Source: Epiperipatus broadwayi (lineage: Eukaryota > Onychophora > Udeonychophora > Euonychophora > Peripatidae). Taken from it: 64,000 nucleotides of DNA. How positions within the stretch are numbered: position 1 is the stretch's first letter; the number at the start of each line of letters is the position of its first letter. The notes under the pieces were generated by a model. It was not told where the DNA came from. It was given only the letters and a program-made list of their open reading frames with translations, and ran no database searches. Position numbers and translations under genes: made by a program. Location: positions 1,083,349 through 1,147,348 of the forward strand of contig JAQFVV010000252.1 of the NCBI GenBank assembly GCA_028023455.1. The letters run 5' to 3'. This document shows positions 35,791-47,992 of this stretch, piece after piece.

Positions 35791-38536
35791 TTTAACCCTC
35801 AATATATATATCAGACCCCACAACCATCAGGCCCCATGACTGGGTGGTCACTTTAGCCCAATCGTATATCAAGCCCCAGTTAGGCGGTCACTTTAACCCT
35901 CACCTATAACCTCCATCTTCTTCACTTATTTACTTTTATTATATTTATAATTGCCCAGGCGCCAATTCTATGCAAAATAGAATAAAATTTATAATTATAA
36001 ATTATATTTAAACTTATTTAAAAGGTTTTATATTGCAACTACTCCATGGCCTAGCTCAGTTGAGATTATAGGATATGGTCTTTATATATGAGGCCAACAA
36101 GGATGATAAAATGTCTATAAACAATAATACTATAAGATTAATTTAAATATGTTCAGAGCATCTATTCAATACCAAAACTATTGCAAAATTGACAATTATT
36201 ACATTTATTATAGGATAGATAATAATTAGGACCGGGTACCTTTATATCCATATCACTATCTATTCCAAGCAAAGTAAAATGTATTATTGGCATTGTAATA
36301 CTGAGATTTATTACCACCAGACAAATTAAATAAAACCTGACTTATATTGACAAACTTATATCTTCTATAATTATGTTATATTAACCAGATGTGTGTGTGT
36401 GGAAATGAAGAATCGAACGTAAATAGTCAAGCAATTCATTTGGACTTTTAATTCATTAAAAGTATTTATTAAAAAAAAAAAAATAAAAGACAAAAGAAAT
36501 AATTATAATAAAAAAAAATATTATTTATGCACTTTGATAACCAGTTACATCTCTTCTAAGGTAAAATCAAAATTGACTACTATTTAATATGTTAATCATA
36601 TATATATATTTGAATATGTGCATTTGATTATATTGTAAACATAATGTATTCATGAAATATATTTTATTAGATTACTTATAAACTTGTATGATGCCACAAA
36701 TCAATCATCTTTTACATATTATAAAAAAAAAAAATTATTTAACACTTATCTGTTACAATCGGTGTAAGTCATCTAACAGTAACTATACAAAATAAATAAA
36801 GGCAGGGGGAAATAATAACCAAACACTTATACTTATATGCTTAAGAATTAACGAATATCTCCAAACTTAATCTACATAATCTAATTGTCCCTTGACCATC
36901 TCTACCCTCAACTCACATTCAATATACCTCATATATACCGAACTTACAACAGATAAGGTTTTAATTCTTTATTTTCCTTTAAATATACTTCATTAGCTAA
37001 ATTGCATAATAAATACAACATCTTTAAAATAATAATCTATAGCATCACGCACACATCCGAATATCTAGAATCACCTATTATATACTTTCTAAATCATACA
37101 AAATAATAAATTATCATACTCTAATGATAATGAAATTACATTGTTTTTTTGTTTTTTTTAAAAGAACACAAAACAAAAACAAACAAAAAAATTGTTTATA
37201 CATCTAATGTAACCAAAAAAAAAATATTTGTCAATATCCTATTATTACATATTAAGTTTTTTAAAAGAAAATTGAAAGTTGAAAGTTAAAGAAACATACA
37301 TATTAATTTTAAAAACAATGGTAAATTATAACATAAAAAAAAATGTCTATCCGATTGTTAAGCATAACTTGTTAAGAATGATAAGAGTTTTTTTTTTATC
37401 CTAGAATTCCATGACGGGCGTTAAAAATGATATTTGCATGCATTGACATTATTTCACTATATATACGTGACCAGCAAAGTTATACAGTAGAAAATGATCC
37501 TCTGGTTATGAAATTAAGTAGATAATTTTTTTATTTTAAATTTTAATTTGCAGAAGATTGATAAAAAAATGATTAGAATTTAATATTAGGCGTTTGGTTT
37601 TAGCGTCTAATGAAAAAAATTGTGCTAGCATTATTTTATACAATTTTGCCATTTTAATATTACTTACTTTTGGCAATATCTTGAAATAAATTATATTACT
37701 TATCTTACGTGACATCAAGGTATTTTTTAAAAGTAGTGAATGGACCATTGCTTTGGCAGAAATTTGAAGGCTGGCATCCCTCTGGGTCTATCTCTTCATG
37801 GTTTTATTACTCCAGTAGTATAATAGAAATTTTCCATAAACATATCATTAGAATCCTTGCGATGTTTTTTTAATATTTGTAATACTTTTAGAGAGTTATT
37901 GATTCTTTTAAGTTTCCTTTTTTTCTTCTTCCTCGGAGTCTTTTTTTTTTACTTTCAAGTTTTACACTCTATGTCTTTCTCCCTTCACGCCCTCTGTGTT
38001 TCTATGACAATCAACTTTGGAAGCTTGCCAGAAATATTATTTATAAAAATTTTAACAATAAAATATTTAAATATAATAAACATAGTAATAAAAAAATATT
38101 AAATACTAATTATTAATTTTAGAAATGTTATTTACTATTACAAATAATCTTTATCATTTTTAAAACATAAGATTCTAAGACAATATATAATCAGTAACTT
38201 ATAAATAAAATATATTAAAGCAAATTCTAATTAATAATATATTTATGTGTCTGCCTATTATGATATGTAAATCCTTTACTATACACAAACATCTACCACT
38301 AAACATATAGTCCAAAACTCCACCAATCAATATACCCATTTAAAATTTTGATTTTGTTAAAATCCTAACTTCAACTAGCAAATTACATCACAATTTAAGT
38401 TTAATTTTCCTAAAAACTCAATTTTAAATATTAGATTATATCACAATTCATTTTTCTCAACTACTTACTTTCAGCCATTGTTAGCACAAATGTGACCTTC
38501 CCACATTTCTTTCTGGTGCCAACCTGGAAGGTTACA
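35791..38536 (-). repeat. LTR of element B, left in window (3' LTR)
   Basis: Uninterrupted LTR copy. The site corresponding to the insertion of element C in the other LTR is at 37085/37086, where tatac runs straight into tttctaaatc. Confidence 0.85.
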
Positions 38537-38550
38537 AATCCTTCCCCCTT
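38537..38550 (-). promoter_or_regulatory. Polypurine tract of element B
   Basis: Minus strand AAGGGGGAAGGATT, directly before the LTR start TGTAACC: the position and composition expected of the plus-strand primer. Confidence 0.8.
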
Positions 38551-38782
38551 ATGAAAGAAAAATGAATTGGATAAACAACAATCAATATTAATAACACATT
38601 AAATTTTACATTAAGATCATTCCTCAATTAGAAAATTATGTTTGTCGAATAAACATAAACAATAAAAACATTTAATGCTTTTATAAACACATGTTTATAT
38701 TATACTTTAGCAACATTAAATAAGTAAGAAAGAGAAAAAAAAATTAACTAAATTCTATATTGAATAATATGTATGACTTTTA

Positions 38783-39432
38783 TTAATCATGTCTTGCAGG
38801 ACATGGAACCAAACTGCGAGCATTATAGGCAACTTTAAACCTTGCTCGATTATTCTTTATTTCCTTTCTTCTGACAAGTTTACCTCTACAAGATTTCATT
38901 TTCACTTTACTAGATTTAACTCTAATCTTTTTAATATATCTTACTTTATTCTTCACTTTCTTAAGATGATTTATATTAAATACTTCTTCCTTTATTCCTT
39001 TGACTTTGATCTTAGCCTTTCCAACTTCTTTTTCTTCATCAACAATCTTTCTATCAAAATTCAAATTAACTATCTTTTCATTTATTAATCTAAATTTGAC
39101 TTTTGCTTTCCCAATATCTCTTATATAATCTACACCTTTATTAAGATAACTTATCTTAACCTTCTCTTTACTCATCTCTTTGAATTTTACTTTAATTTTC
39201 CTCATATGTTCATTGTGATTAATTATCTCTCTCATAAAATCTACTTTGGTTTTCTTCTTACTTTTACATTTAAGCTTTACTTTGGCTTTGCCTAAATCCC
39301 TTTCTGGATTACTAACTTTTCTAAGAAAATTTAAATCAAACTTCTTTGTATTTTTAATTTTACATTTTATTTTCACTTTACCAACTTCTCTAGCATGACT
39401 AACACTTTCTATTAAATATTTTATACTACATA
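38783..39432 (-). pseudogene. Element B gag-like protein, 30-residue repeat region
   Basis: An open minus-strand frame whose long part runs from about 39432 to the stop at 38783. It is built of a 30-residue unit repeated at exactly 90-base spacing, with the GK box encoded near 39375, 39285, 39195, 39105 and 39015 and a decayed one near 38925. The unit is [VIL]GKAKVKxK, a variable part, N-F-x-R-K, then an acidic end; alternating polar and hydrophobic residues suggest paired beta strands. After the repeats come a basic stretch and the ending ARSLVPCPARHD. The frame joins the coiled-coil segment upstream by one shift near 39460, so it is the C-terminal part of one protein. Function unknown; a nucleic-acid-binding role is plausible from charge. 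No zinc knuckle is present. Confidence 0.6.
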
Positions 39433-40173
39433 TTACATATTTAGTATCTCCATAAAATATTTTTTGAAAACATTCACCTTCACCTTATGTTCTAAATAAT
39501 CAAAAACACACTTTGGAATTATGTCTTCATTTTTATTTTTAAATTTATTACCTGTAATATCAGTAACCTTTAGCAATTCATTTTCCAAAATTTCTAGATA
39601 TTTCATGTCTAAGGAAATTATTTGTTTCTTCATTAATTTATCAACTTCTTTCTGTTTATCAAGATTCTTCTTGAACTCCTTAAGCATGTCTATATCTTCA
39701 ATTTTCTCTAATTTTGAACCCTGATTAACTATTTCTCTAAGTTCTTTGTATACATCTATTTCATCACTGGCTAAACTAACATTCTTATTAATCTGCATAA
39801 CTTGGTCATTAACATTCTCTTGCATTTCTAGCTTCATTTTGGGTATTTCTAACCTTGCTTCTAGCTTTGTTTCTAGTTTCATTTCTAATTTTATCTCTGA
39901 CATTTCTGACTTTATTTCAACTATCATCTCCTCTGATTTCTTTTGGCTCAATTTTATTTCTATTGCTATCTCTGATTCCTGACCTTTTACTTTCTTCTCC
40001 ACAACTTGCATCTGCCTAATTATACTAGCATTTATTTCTACCATTTCTGACTTTATTCCTAACATTTCCAATTTTATTTCAGCTATCTTTTCCTCTGACT
40101 TATCTTGATTCAACTTTATTTCTTTTAGTTCTGATTTCAATTCTGTTTGTCCTAACTTTAGTTCTGCAAACAT
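39433..40173 (-). pseudogene. Element B gag-like protein, coiled-coil region
   Basis: A 246-codon open frame. The first 110 residues are a Glu/Lys-rich heptad-like coiled coil with repeated EIK(L/S)EM blocks (for example KSEEKIAEIKLEM). A more globular part follows, including YLEILENELLKVTDITGN, and then the frame stops at 39433. In the next frame the text continues directly as YGDTKYVICSIKYLIESVS into the repeat region, so the stop follows a frameshift near the A/T runs at 39456-39465. A coiled coil followed by a globular segment suits a capsid-forming Gag. I see no protease, reverse transcriptase or integrase motif after it. Confidence 0.6.
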
Positions 40174-40204
40174 CTCTTCTGACCTTTCTCTATCTTCTAC
40201 TCAT

Positions 40205-40417
40205 CTAGACTCTAATTTTGCAAAAAATCGATTTGGCCCACATTGGCATATCATCATCTGTGGTTTTACAAATATTATCTCTCATCTTACTAGACTCTCC
40301 ATAGGACATATCTATAGCTTCATTTCCTGATTCAAGGTCAGGAGACAATGCAGCCATGTCTGGAGATGGTGTCTCTTGAGACCCACCCAAACTATCATAT
40401 AAGTTAAATTCTTCCAT
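40205..40417 (-). pseudogene. Element B gag-like protein, N-terminal segment
   Basis: Begins with ATG at 40417 and encodes an acidic, Ser/Pro-rich 70-residue segment (MEEFNLYDSLGGSQETPSPD at its start) ending DDDMPMWAKSIF. A one-base shift in the T6 run at about 40226-40231 on the minus strand, plus one in-frame stop, separates it from the coiled-coil segment; past the shift the text reads AKLESR and then VEDRERSEEMFAEL. The start lies about 2.1 kb from the primer-binding site, an unusually long leader. Confidence 0.55.
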
Positions 40418-41608
40418 TTTATAATCTCTTTAAAAATTTATTAATACCATTTAAGAAAACAAGGTTTACCAGCCCCAACCTCCACCAAACCAACAATTCA
40501 AATTCACCACCACTACCTAAAATGACATAAAATTTCCACAATTTTATTTTCCCATATAATGTTCGATTTTACACACACACATAGGCAAGAAGACATTAAG
40601 TTTTAATTAGATAACATTAATCTAAACATAGCTGAAATTATTAATTAAATTTTATATGATCCACTATAGTTATATTACAAACTACACCAATTCAAATAAC
40701 TGATAAAAGACCAAAATAATTTAAACATATTCATTTATCTTTATGCTGTATTGGGTGCATTCAAATATTATAACCAGCATTTATAACAAAAAAAAAAATT
40801 CATAACCAAAATCAAATTAATGATGACATGCATTTACTATGACAACTGATATACAATTTTTACTTAAATATGGTAAATGCCAACCATTGCATAAGAATAT
40901 AGAAAATAGGCTGTTAAGAATGAGCTATATATTCAAGTTATATATTTATCCATTCTTCTAAAGATCCAACAGATACTGACAGCCAAAAGAGTTATTAGCA
41001 GTTTACAATTTTGAGATGGATAGAAGAACTCCATCACTGCTCTCAAAACATACAATGCTCCATGAACACTCTGATGATCATCTCACTTTAACCACTCTAA
41101 GCTACCACAACCCATAATATTCTACTACAAACACTATCACAATGCCCTGCTTACATCCAAGTCTTAGGGGCTATTTATAAAATATTGTCTTGCTCATCTC
41201 TCTTGAGTTTTAAAGACAAATATTACATGTATATTACAAAGAACTATGCCTTGCTCTCTCTGGAGTCTTAGAGGCAAAATCATGGCAGGACTACTGTTAA
41301 CTGCTTCATGATAACTAACAACTGATATCATAATTTGGGTTGGAGCAGTGAATGAGAACAATCAATCACCAAATGACATGAATACACCATATACTTAAGA
41401 CAATAACAAAAGTTCTCCATCCATCACCAAAATTTGCAACACAACCAACAAAACTCCAACAATCAAGTATACTATTTAACCTTCAAAATTATAGACTTTC
41501 TATAACAGAAGTGTTCCAGATATGAACAATATTAACACTTTATAATTTAATACTATCAATAATTCTATGTTTATCTAGCATCAGTACTATATTTAATTGA
41601 TAAGCAAA

Positions 41609-41700
<92 letters not shown>

Positions 41701-42179
41701 TGGCATCAACTTTAACATTTACTCTGAATTGTGATATTTATATAGCTTTATAATTGAAATTAAGCTGTCTCATGGCTGTATTCATTTATTTCACCTAAAA
41801 AAATGTTTTTTTTTAAACTATACATCTTACATTTATATATCTATTACACATCTTTCAGGTATTGGCTTATTCCAAACTCTACTTTGCTTATTTCAAACCT
41901 TAGTTAATGCTCCATTTACCCCTAGTTCCAATTTACTCTTACTACCTTTCTAACACTTTAATTTTCTTTCTCCTTATTGTCATGAACACATATTAACAAA
42001 TGTATAGTATATATACACTGAGATAGTACAAGCTACACATATAATTACTTTATATATATAAAAACTATCTTATTCTTTTTAAATAAATATTTTGACTAAC
42101 AATACTGTTTTACTCATATAGCTTATGGTATTTAACCAACAAAATTAATTAATGAACCTATATTTAGATAATCTTGGAG
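40418..42179 (-). other. Leader of element B, non-coding
   Basis: No gene. It includes the long (TA)n tract at 41611-41694. A block at about 41870-42080 also occurs, in the same orientation, in the interior of element C at about 47540-47700 (ctcttactac, tttctaaca, tgtatagtatatatac), so B and C are related families. Confidence 0.65.
41611..41694. repeat. Long (TA)n microsatellite
   Basis: About 42 uninterrupted TA units; the longest simple repeat in the window. Confidence 0.95.
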
Positions 42180-42528
42180 ACATTAAAATATAAGCCACCA
42201 AAAACACAAGCACTTACAGGGTATGGTATTTAATTAATATAGACCCCAATGATTGAGCCAACAACAAGATATGCAGTCTACAGGATGTGAGATTTAATTA
42301 ATCAAGGCCCTAAATGTTTGGGTCACCACTATACCCATTAAACCAACAAAAGATAAATATTCTACAGGATATGAGACTTAACCCATGTATATCAAGCCAT
42401 CCACATTGCATGCCACTACTTAACTGTAAATATATCAGGCTATGAGACTTAATTAAACAGGGACAGCCATTTAACCCTAGCAGTTGTGGCATCCATATAT
42501 ATAACAAGCCATCCATGTTGTGCACCAC
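42180..42528 (-). repeat. Degenerate tandem repeat of about 80 bp beside the PBS
   Basis: Three to four diverged units carry tacaggat(a/g)tgaga(c/t)ttaa followed by a caagcc...ca(t)gt...ccac block. The last unit contains the primer-binding site of element B, so the leader holds several PBS-like relics. Confidence 0.55.
42510..42527 (-). promoter_or_regulatory. Primer-binding site of element B
   Basis: Minus strand TGGTGCACAACATGGATG, one base inside the LTR end. It shares the ...CAACATGG core with the PBS of element C (TGGCGCCCAACATGGGGC), which implies related tRNA primers. Confidence 0.7.
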
Positions 42529-43822
42529 TTTAACCCTCAATATATATATCAGACCCCACAACCGTCAGGCCCCATGACTGGGTGGTCACTTTAGCCCAAT
42601 CGTATATCAAGCCCCAGTTAGGCGGTCACTTTAATCATCACCTATAACCTCCATCTTCTTCACTTATTTACTTTTATTATATTTATAATTGCCCAGGCGC
42701 CAATTCTATGCAAAATAGAATAAAATTTATAATTATAAATTATATTTAAACTTATTTAAAAGGTTTTATATTGCAACTACTCCATGGCCTAGCTCAGTTG
42801 AGATTATAGGATATGGTCTTTATATATGAGGCCAACAAGGATGATAAAATGTCTATAAACAATAATACTATAATATTAATTTAAATATGTTCAGAGCATC
42901 TATTTAATACCAAAACTATTGCAAAATTGACAATTATTACATTTATTATAGGATAGATAATAATTAGGACCGGGTACCTTTATATCCATATCACTATCTA
43001 TTCCAAGCAAAGTAAAATGTATTATTGGCATTGTAATACTGAGATTTATTACCACCAGACAAATTAAATAAAACCTGACTTATATTGACAAACTTATATC
43101 TTCTATAATTATGTTATATTAACCAGATGTGTGTGTGTGGAAATGAAGAATCGAACGTAAATAGTCAAGCAATTAGTTTGGACTTTTAATTTATTAAAAG
43201 TATTTATTAAAAAAAAAAAAAAAAAAAGACAAAAGAAATAATTATAATAAAAAAAAAATATTATTTATGCACTTTGATAACCAGTTACATCTCTTCTAAG
43301 GTAAAATCAAAATTGACCACTATTTAATATGTTAATCATATATATATATTTGAATATGTGCGTTTGATTATATTGTAAACACAATGTATTCATGAAATAT
43401 ATTTTATTAGATTACTTATAAACTTGTATGATGCCACAAATCAATCATCTTTTACATATTATAAAAAAAAAATATTTAACACTTATCTGTTACAATCGGT
43501 GTAAGTCATCTAACAGTAACTATACAAAATAAATAAAGGCAGGGGAAAATAATAACCAAACACTTATACTTATATGCTTAAGAATTAATGAATATCTCCA
43601 AACTTAATCTACATAAAATAATTGTCCCTTGACCATCTCTACCCTCAACTCACATTCAATATAACTTATATATACCGAACTTACAACAGATAAGGTTTTA
43701 ATTCTTTATTTTCCTTTAAATATACTTCATTAGCTAAATTGCATAATAAATACAACATCTTTAAAATAATAATCTATAGCATCACGCACACATCCGAATA
43801 TCTAGAATCACCTATTATATAC

Positions 43823-46642
43823 TGTACCGGTCAAAAAAAGCCAACACATCAAAAAACCCAAACTCAAAGTCAGATTCAAACTCAGGCAAACCAAATTGAA
43901 TTCAAACCCAACTCACGAGCTCAGATCCAATCAATGGATGACATATATCGACGGTACATGACTATGCGCCAAGGAACTAGCTCAACGGATGATGATGATT
44001 AATGAGACCCCTGATCTACCTCTAATAAAGTATAATAAAATAACTAACAATATTTTTATAAGTCAACTCATATATATATATATATATATATGTTCGGGTT
44101 GCCAATACAGACAGTGAGCATTAATATTAAAATAATTTGAATAAGAAAGAAAGTTAAAAAAAAACCAAATGTGTTGAATAAAATGTTTAATAATAATTAT
44201 AATTTTGTTCAACTTTTAGATTGTGATTATATAGATTACCTCTAGTCTTTAAACGGAATTTATATTTACAACAAGAATGGCAGTCCTTATTATATGCCAA
44301 TACTATTACGCAATATTATATGATAAATATATGTCTATGCCCCCGACAAGAAAATAAAGGTAGATAAAGGTATTTGGCTATGACTGAAATTATTATTCTG
44401 ATTCTAAAGGAATGAATGTGAGATTTATTTTCACATTCGCAAATCAATTCACAAAGAGCAAGATACATATTTAGGGCATAACTTTAATATTTAATAGAAA
44501 ACTTATTTAATTATAAATAAACATGAATTTGTTCGACTTTAATAAAATCAATTCATCACGATTTATGAGCATGAGAGCAGGCTTTACTGGAACTGAAAAA
44601 TAAACGGTACTGACGACTTATGAGCTATAAGAATAAATTTGAAAAATAATGGATTGTCTGTGATTTGAGAAAAAAGCAGAGCTGCTTGTATTTGACAAGT
44701 CTTCGATGCCCTATATGAAGGCACCATAGAACACAGGGAAAACCAGGTCGGGTCGTAGCCTCGAACCTTTGGTGTTCCAAATATAAAATGAGCAAGTGGA
44801 GGAAGTGTTTTCTTCCTAGATAATTAAACTAATAGAAATATCACCGAGGACAAGCCTATAAAACAGGAGATGGCTCGTGTCAGCAACATTCGGAAAATGA
44901 TGACTTGGTAATCATCATATTTAAATAATAAAACCCAATTTTATATAACGAATGCTCTATGTGATGACCTGATCAAGTTAAATTAAAGTCAAACGTGCTT
45001 TAATCAACAAATATTTAATGCAATTAAAAAATACTTTAATTATACCCTAAATCTCATGCCCTCCCTGAATATTAACAGAAAGCATAACATTTGAATTAGA
45101 ATATATATTCATTTAATTCCTTTATCGACCTTTTTGCGAAACAATATATTAATGTGGATAAATAACTATTATAAATTCAGTAAAGTGGCCGAGAGCATAG
45201 GTTAAAAATTGAGCTAATAATTTGTTGTTATTAGCCATTAATAAAATAGCAAAAAATTGTACAAATCATTCAACTCAATAATTAATAGAACTGTATCAAA
45301 ATAGTTCTAGTGGGTAAGAATTACTATAAAAATAAATATATTATTTAAAAAGGCAAATGCAACGAAGGAAATTATTATTGAGTTGAAGTTATTATTGGCA
45401 TATAATAAAAAAATAAACAACATTAATAAATCACACAATATATATAATCATCTAGCAAATATATAATAGGGTTAAATAAACAAACCGCCATCGTAAGAAA
45501 GGAATGTTAACAGATATTAAATTTAAAGACTAGAGATAGATAGAGAATTACTACATAATTTAAAATAACATTAACAAAAAGACAATTTTTACAGTAGATA
45601 GCTTAAAGATGTTTTAACTTAAAGTTCAGAACTGGCCAGGTTCAAAAGGAAAGATATTACCATTTCTTCATGGTTGGCTTCTGAGTTTCCACAGGGCAGA
45701 GTCCAGTTGGATGAAACGTATGCGTGCATTTTGAAAATTATGTGAATAGCATTTTGATGGATTTCTCTAAAGTTTCGACAGCTTACGATTGGTATATGAA
45801 TTTTTATATTGCAGCCACATTGAAGATTTTCAGGGGACTTAAGGAACTGTAGTCAGACTCTTGAAGTTAAGCCCCCCCCACCATGGTAGAAACACTATTT
45901 TACTTCATAATTTAACTGGGCGGCTTCTTCTCTAATGAAATATATAGGGCTTCTCTTAATGAGGAATAATAGCTGCTTGGAAACTTTTCCTGGGCTCTTT
46001 ATACTGTATCTCATGCCTTTAGGCTAGCACTTCTTTCCTAATCAATCTTACAAAAAATTTACTAGTTGTTTTTAGATACATTCCTTTGATAAGGCTTTCA
46101 AACTCATTAACTTGAATTCATTTTCTAATTAGAAAATGAATTTTTAACATCAGAAAATGATTTTAATTAGGACCGTCCTAACATTTTAAAGACTTATCTA
46201 TTTCTAATTAATAAAAACTTTAACCATTGTTTTGGAAAGAGAAAATCTGAAAGCTTATTGAAAGAATGTAGCTTTTAATCACTAAAAATTTAACATATTA
46301 TTTAAAAGTAAAATAAACATTCCCGACGCCATGAAACTTTCGAACAATTATATATATTTAAACATTTATAAATATATATATATACGCACAATCCACACAG
46401 TTATAATATATATAAATTCATGAATAATTTTAACGTGAATTTATTAATAGAAATGATTACTTTAAATCTCAAATGAATTAATTTTAACACACATTTATAA
46501 TAGTTTTTCTTTAAGGAAACTAGCGTGGACTGAACGTATAAAGCCCCATTGCATCGGAAATTCAAGGTTATTACAAGGGTTTGAAGTTGGCTACATGTGA
46601 AAGATCATGAAGCTAGGATCGAACTTAGATCTGACTGCTTCA
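43823..46642 (-). repeat. LTR of element C, left in window (3' LTR)
   Basis: Complete copy. At its left edge an open frame on the opposite (+) strand, ending at 44002, reads as Gln/Thr-rich text ending SSTDDDD. A 4-base deletion shifts it in the other LTR. Confidence 0.9.
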
Positions 46643-46656
46643 TTTTTTTCCACTTC
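46643..46656 (-). promoter_or_regulatory. Polypurine tract of element C
   Basis: Minus strand GAAGTGGAAAAAAA, directly before LTR start TGAAGCAG. Confidence 0.7.
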
Positions 46657-47962
46657 AAAAAAAAACAATGAAAAAAAAAATCTTTTTACTTAGATTCGAT
46701 ACATTTATAAGTTTACCTGATTAGTTGGTAGACCATACTAGTAATTAGTAACATACAAATATTGATATATTTTAGCAAGTATACTAGTAATTCTCTATGT
46801 TGGATCCATTTGGTTTTTATTATTTATTTAGGCAACTCACTCTCTGCTGTACTGACAATCATATTTGCTGACAAATTAATTTATATGGGCGCCAGTCAGC
46901 AATATGAGATTAATAGGACATGTGAAATAACCCATTGATCACCCAAACCATATATGATTGACATAATTTAGGATAGAACAATTTAATTGATGAATATTTA
47001 TTGTTTTAAAACTGACGTGTTTTAACCATAGGAGTTCAACTTTTCATTTCAAATATGCATGAGGCTTTCACACACACAAAAAATGTCAAAATTAATATTT
47101 TACAAGAACTTTTATTTGTTGATATCATTTTTAATCTTGCTAGCATAAGAGCGTGTAAACCATTGAAGCATTTTGCCAACTGCATCTGGCTGCTGGGTGT
47201 TACACAAAAGGTCTTCACCTACTTTGAGGTTACTCTAGAAATTATTGTCATTTAAGCGTAATGTCACACTGCATCGGACCGCTTGACATATAATTCCCAG
47301 TCAGAAGGTCTTCACCTGCTTTGAGGTTACTCTAGAAATCGCTGTCATTAAAGCGTATTGTCCACTACATCAGACCGCTTGACATGCAATTCCCAATTTG
47401 AAGGTCTCCACCTGCTTTGAGGCTACTAAGAATAGGGAGTGAACATTTAATATATGTGCCAGCAAGCAATACCTGAAATTAAACTTTGAACATGATATCG
47501 ATACTGGATATTTTTACATATATACTAAGATGAATACTAATTAATTTTGACACGGAAAAACATTTCACCTAATTTTACCCCTTGCTTTGATCTGCTCTTA
47601 CTACTTTTCTAACAATAATTTTTTTACTGTCACGAACGCGTATAAACAAACGTATAATATATATACTGATATAGTACACGTATAATTAATATTTATTCCA
47701 CCTAACGAATCTTTTGCTGAAGAACATTTAAAAAATAATCTTGAAAACATTTTTATAAGAAACAAAATTACAAAATGACATTTTAATTTATTAAAATCAT
47801 TTCAGTTATGCGTTATAAATCGCAAAACTTTTTTTCAAATATATATAACATTCTACAAAAACATCCCTCTCTACAGAAACATTTAATTTAATGAGATCTC
47901 AATTGACTGAGTAACTAAGATCATAATTACTGTCTACAGGGTGTGAAGTTTATTAAATCGAA
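46657..47962 (-). other. Interior of element C, non-coding
   Basis: No gag or pol motif. It contains a tandem repeat at 47205-47430 and a block at 47540-47700 shared with the leader of element B. The two short opposed open frames at 47036-47255 overlap the tandem repeat and have no family features. Confidence 0.6.
47205..47430. repeat. Tandem repeat of about 97 bp, 2.3 copies
   Basis: Each unit starts aggtct(t/c)cacctrctttgagg and ends gaccgcttgacat...aattccca. It lies inside element C. Confidence 0.85.
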
Positions 47963-47980
47963 GCCCCATGTTGGGCGCCA
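47963..47980 (-). promoter_or_regulatory. Primer-binding site of element C
   Basis: Minus strand TGGCGCCCAACATGGGGC, a very typical PBS form. It lies 12 bases inside the LTR edge, farther than usual. Confidence 0.75.
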
Positions 47981-47992
47981 AAAACATAACCA

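Noticed and set aside
41611-41694. Long TA tract as a centromere or origin signal
   Set aside because: Simple TA microsatellite inside a retroelement leader; nothing else supports a chromosomal function.
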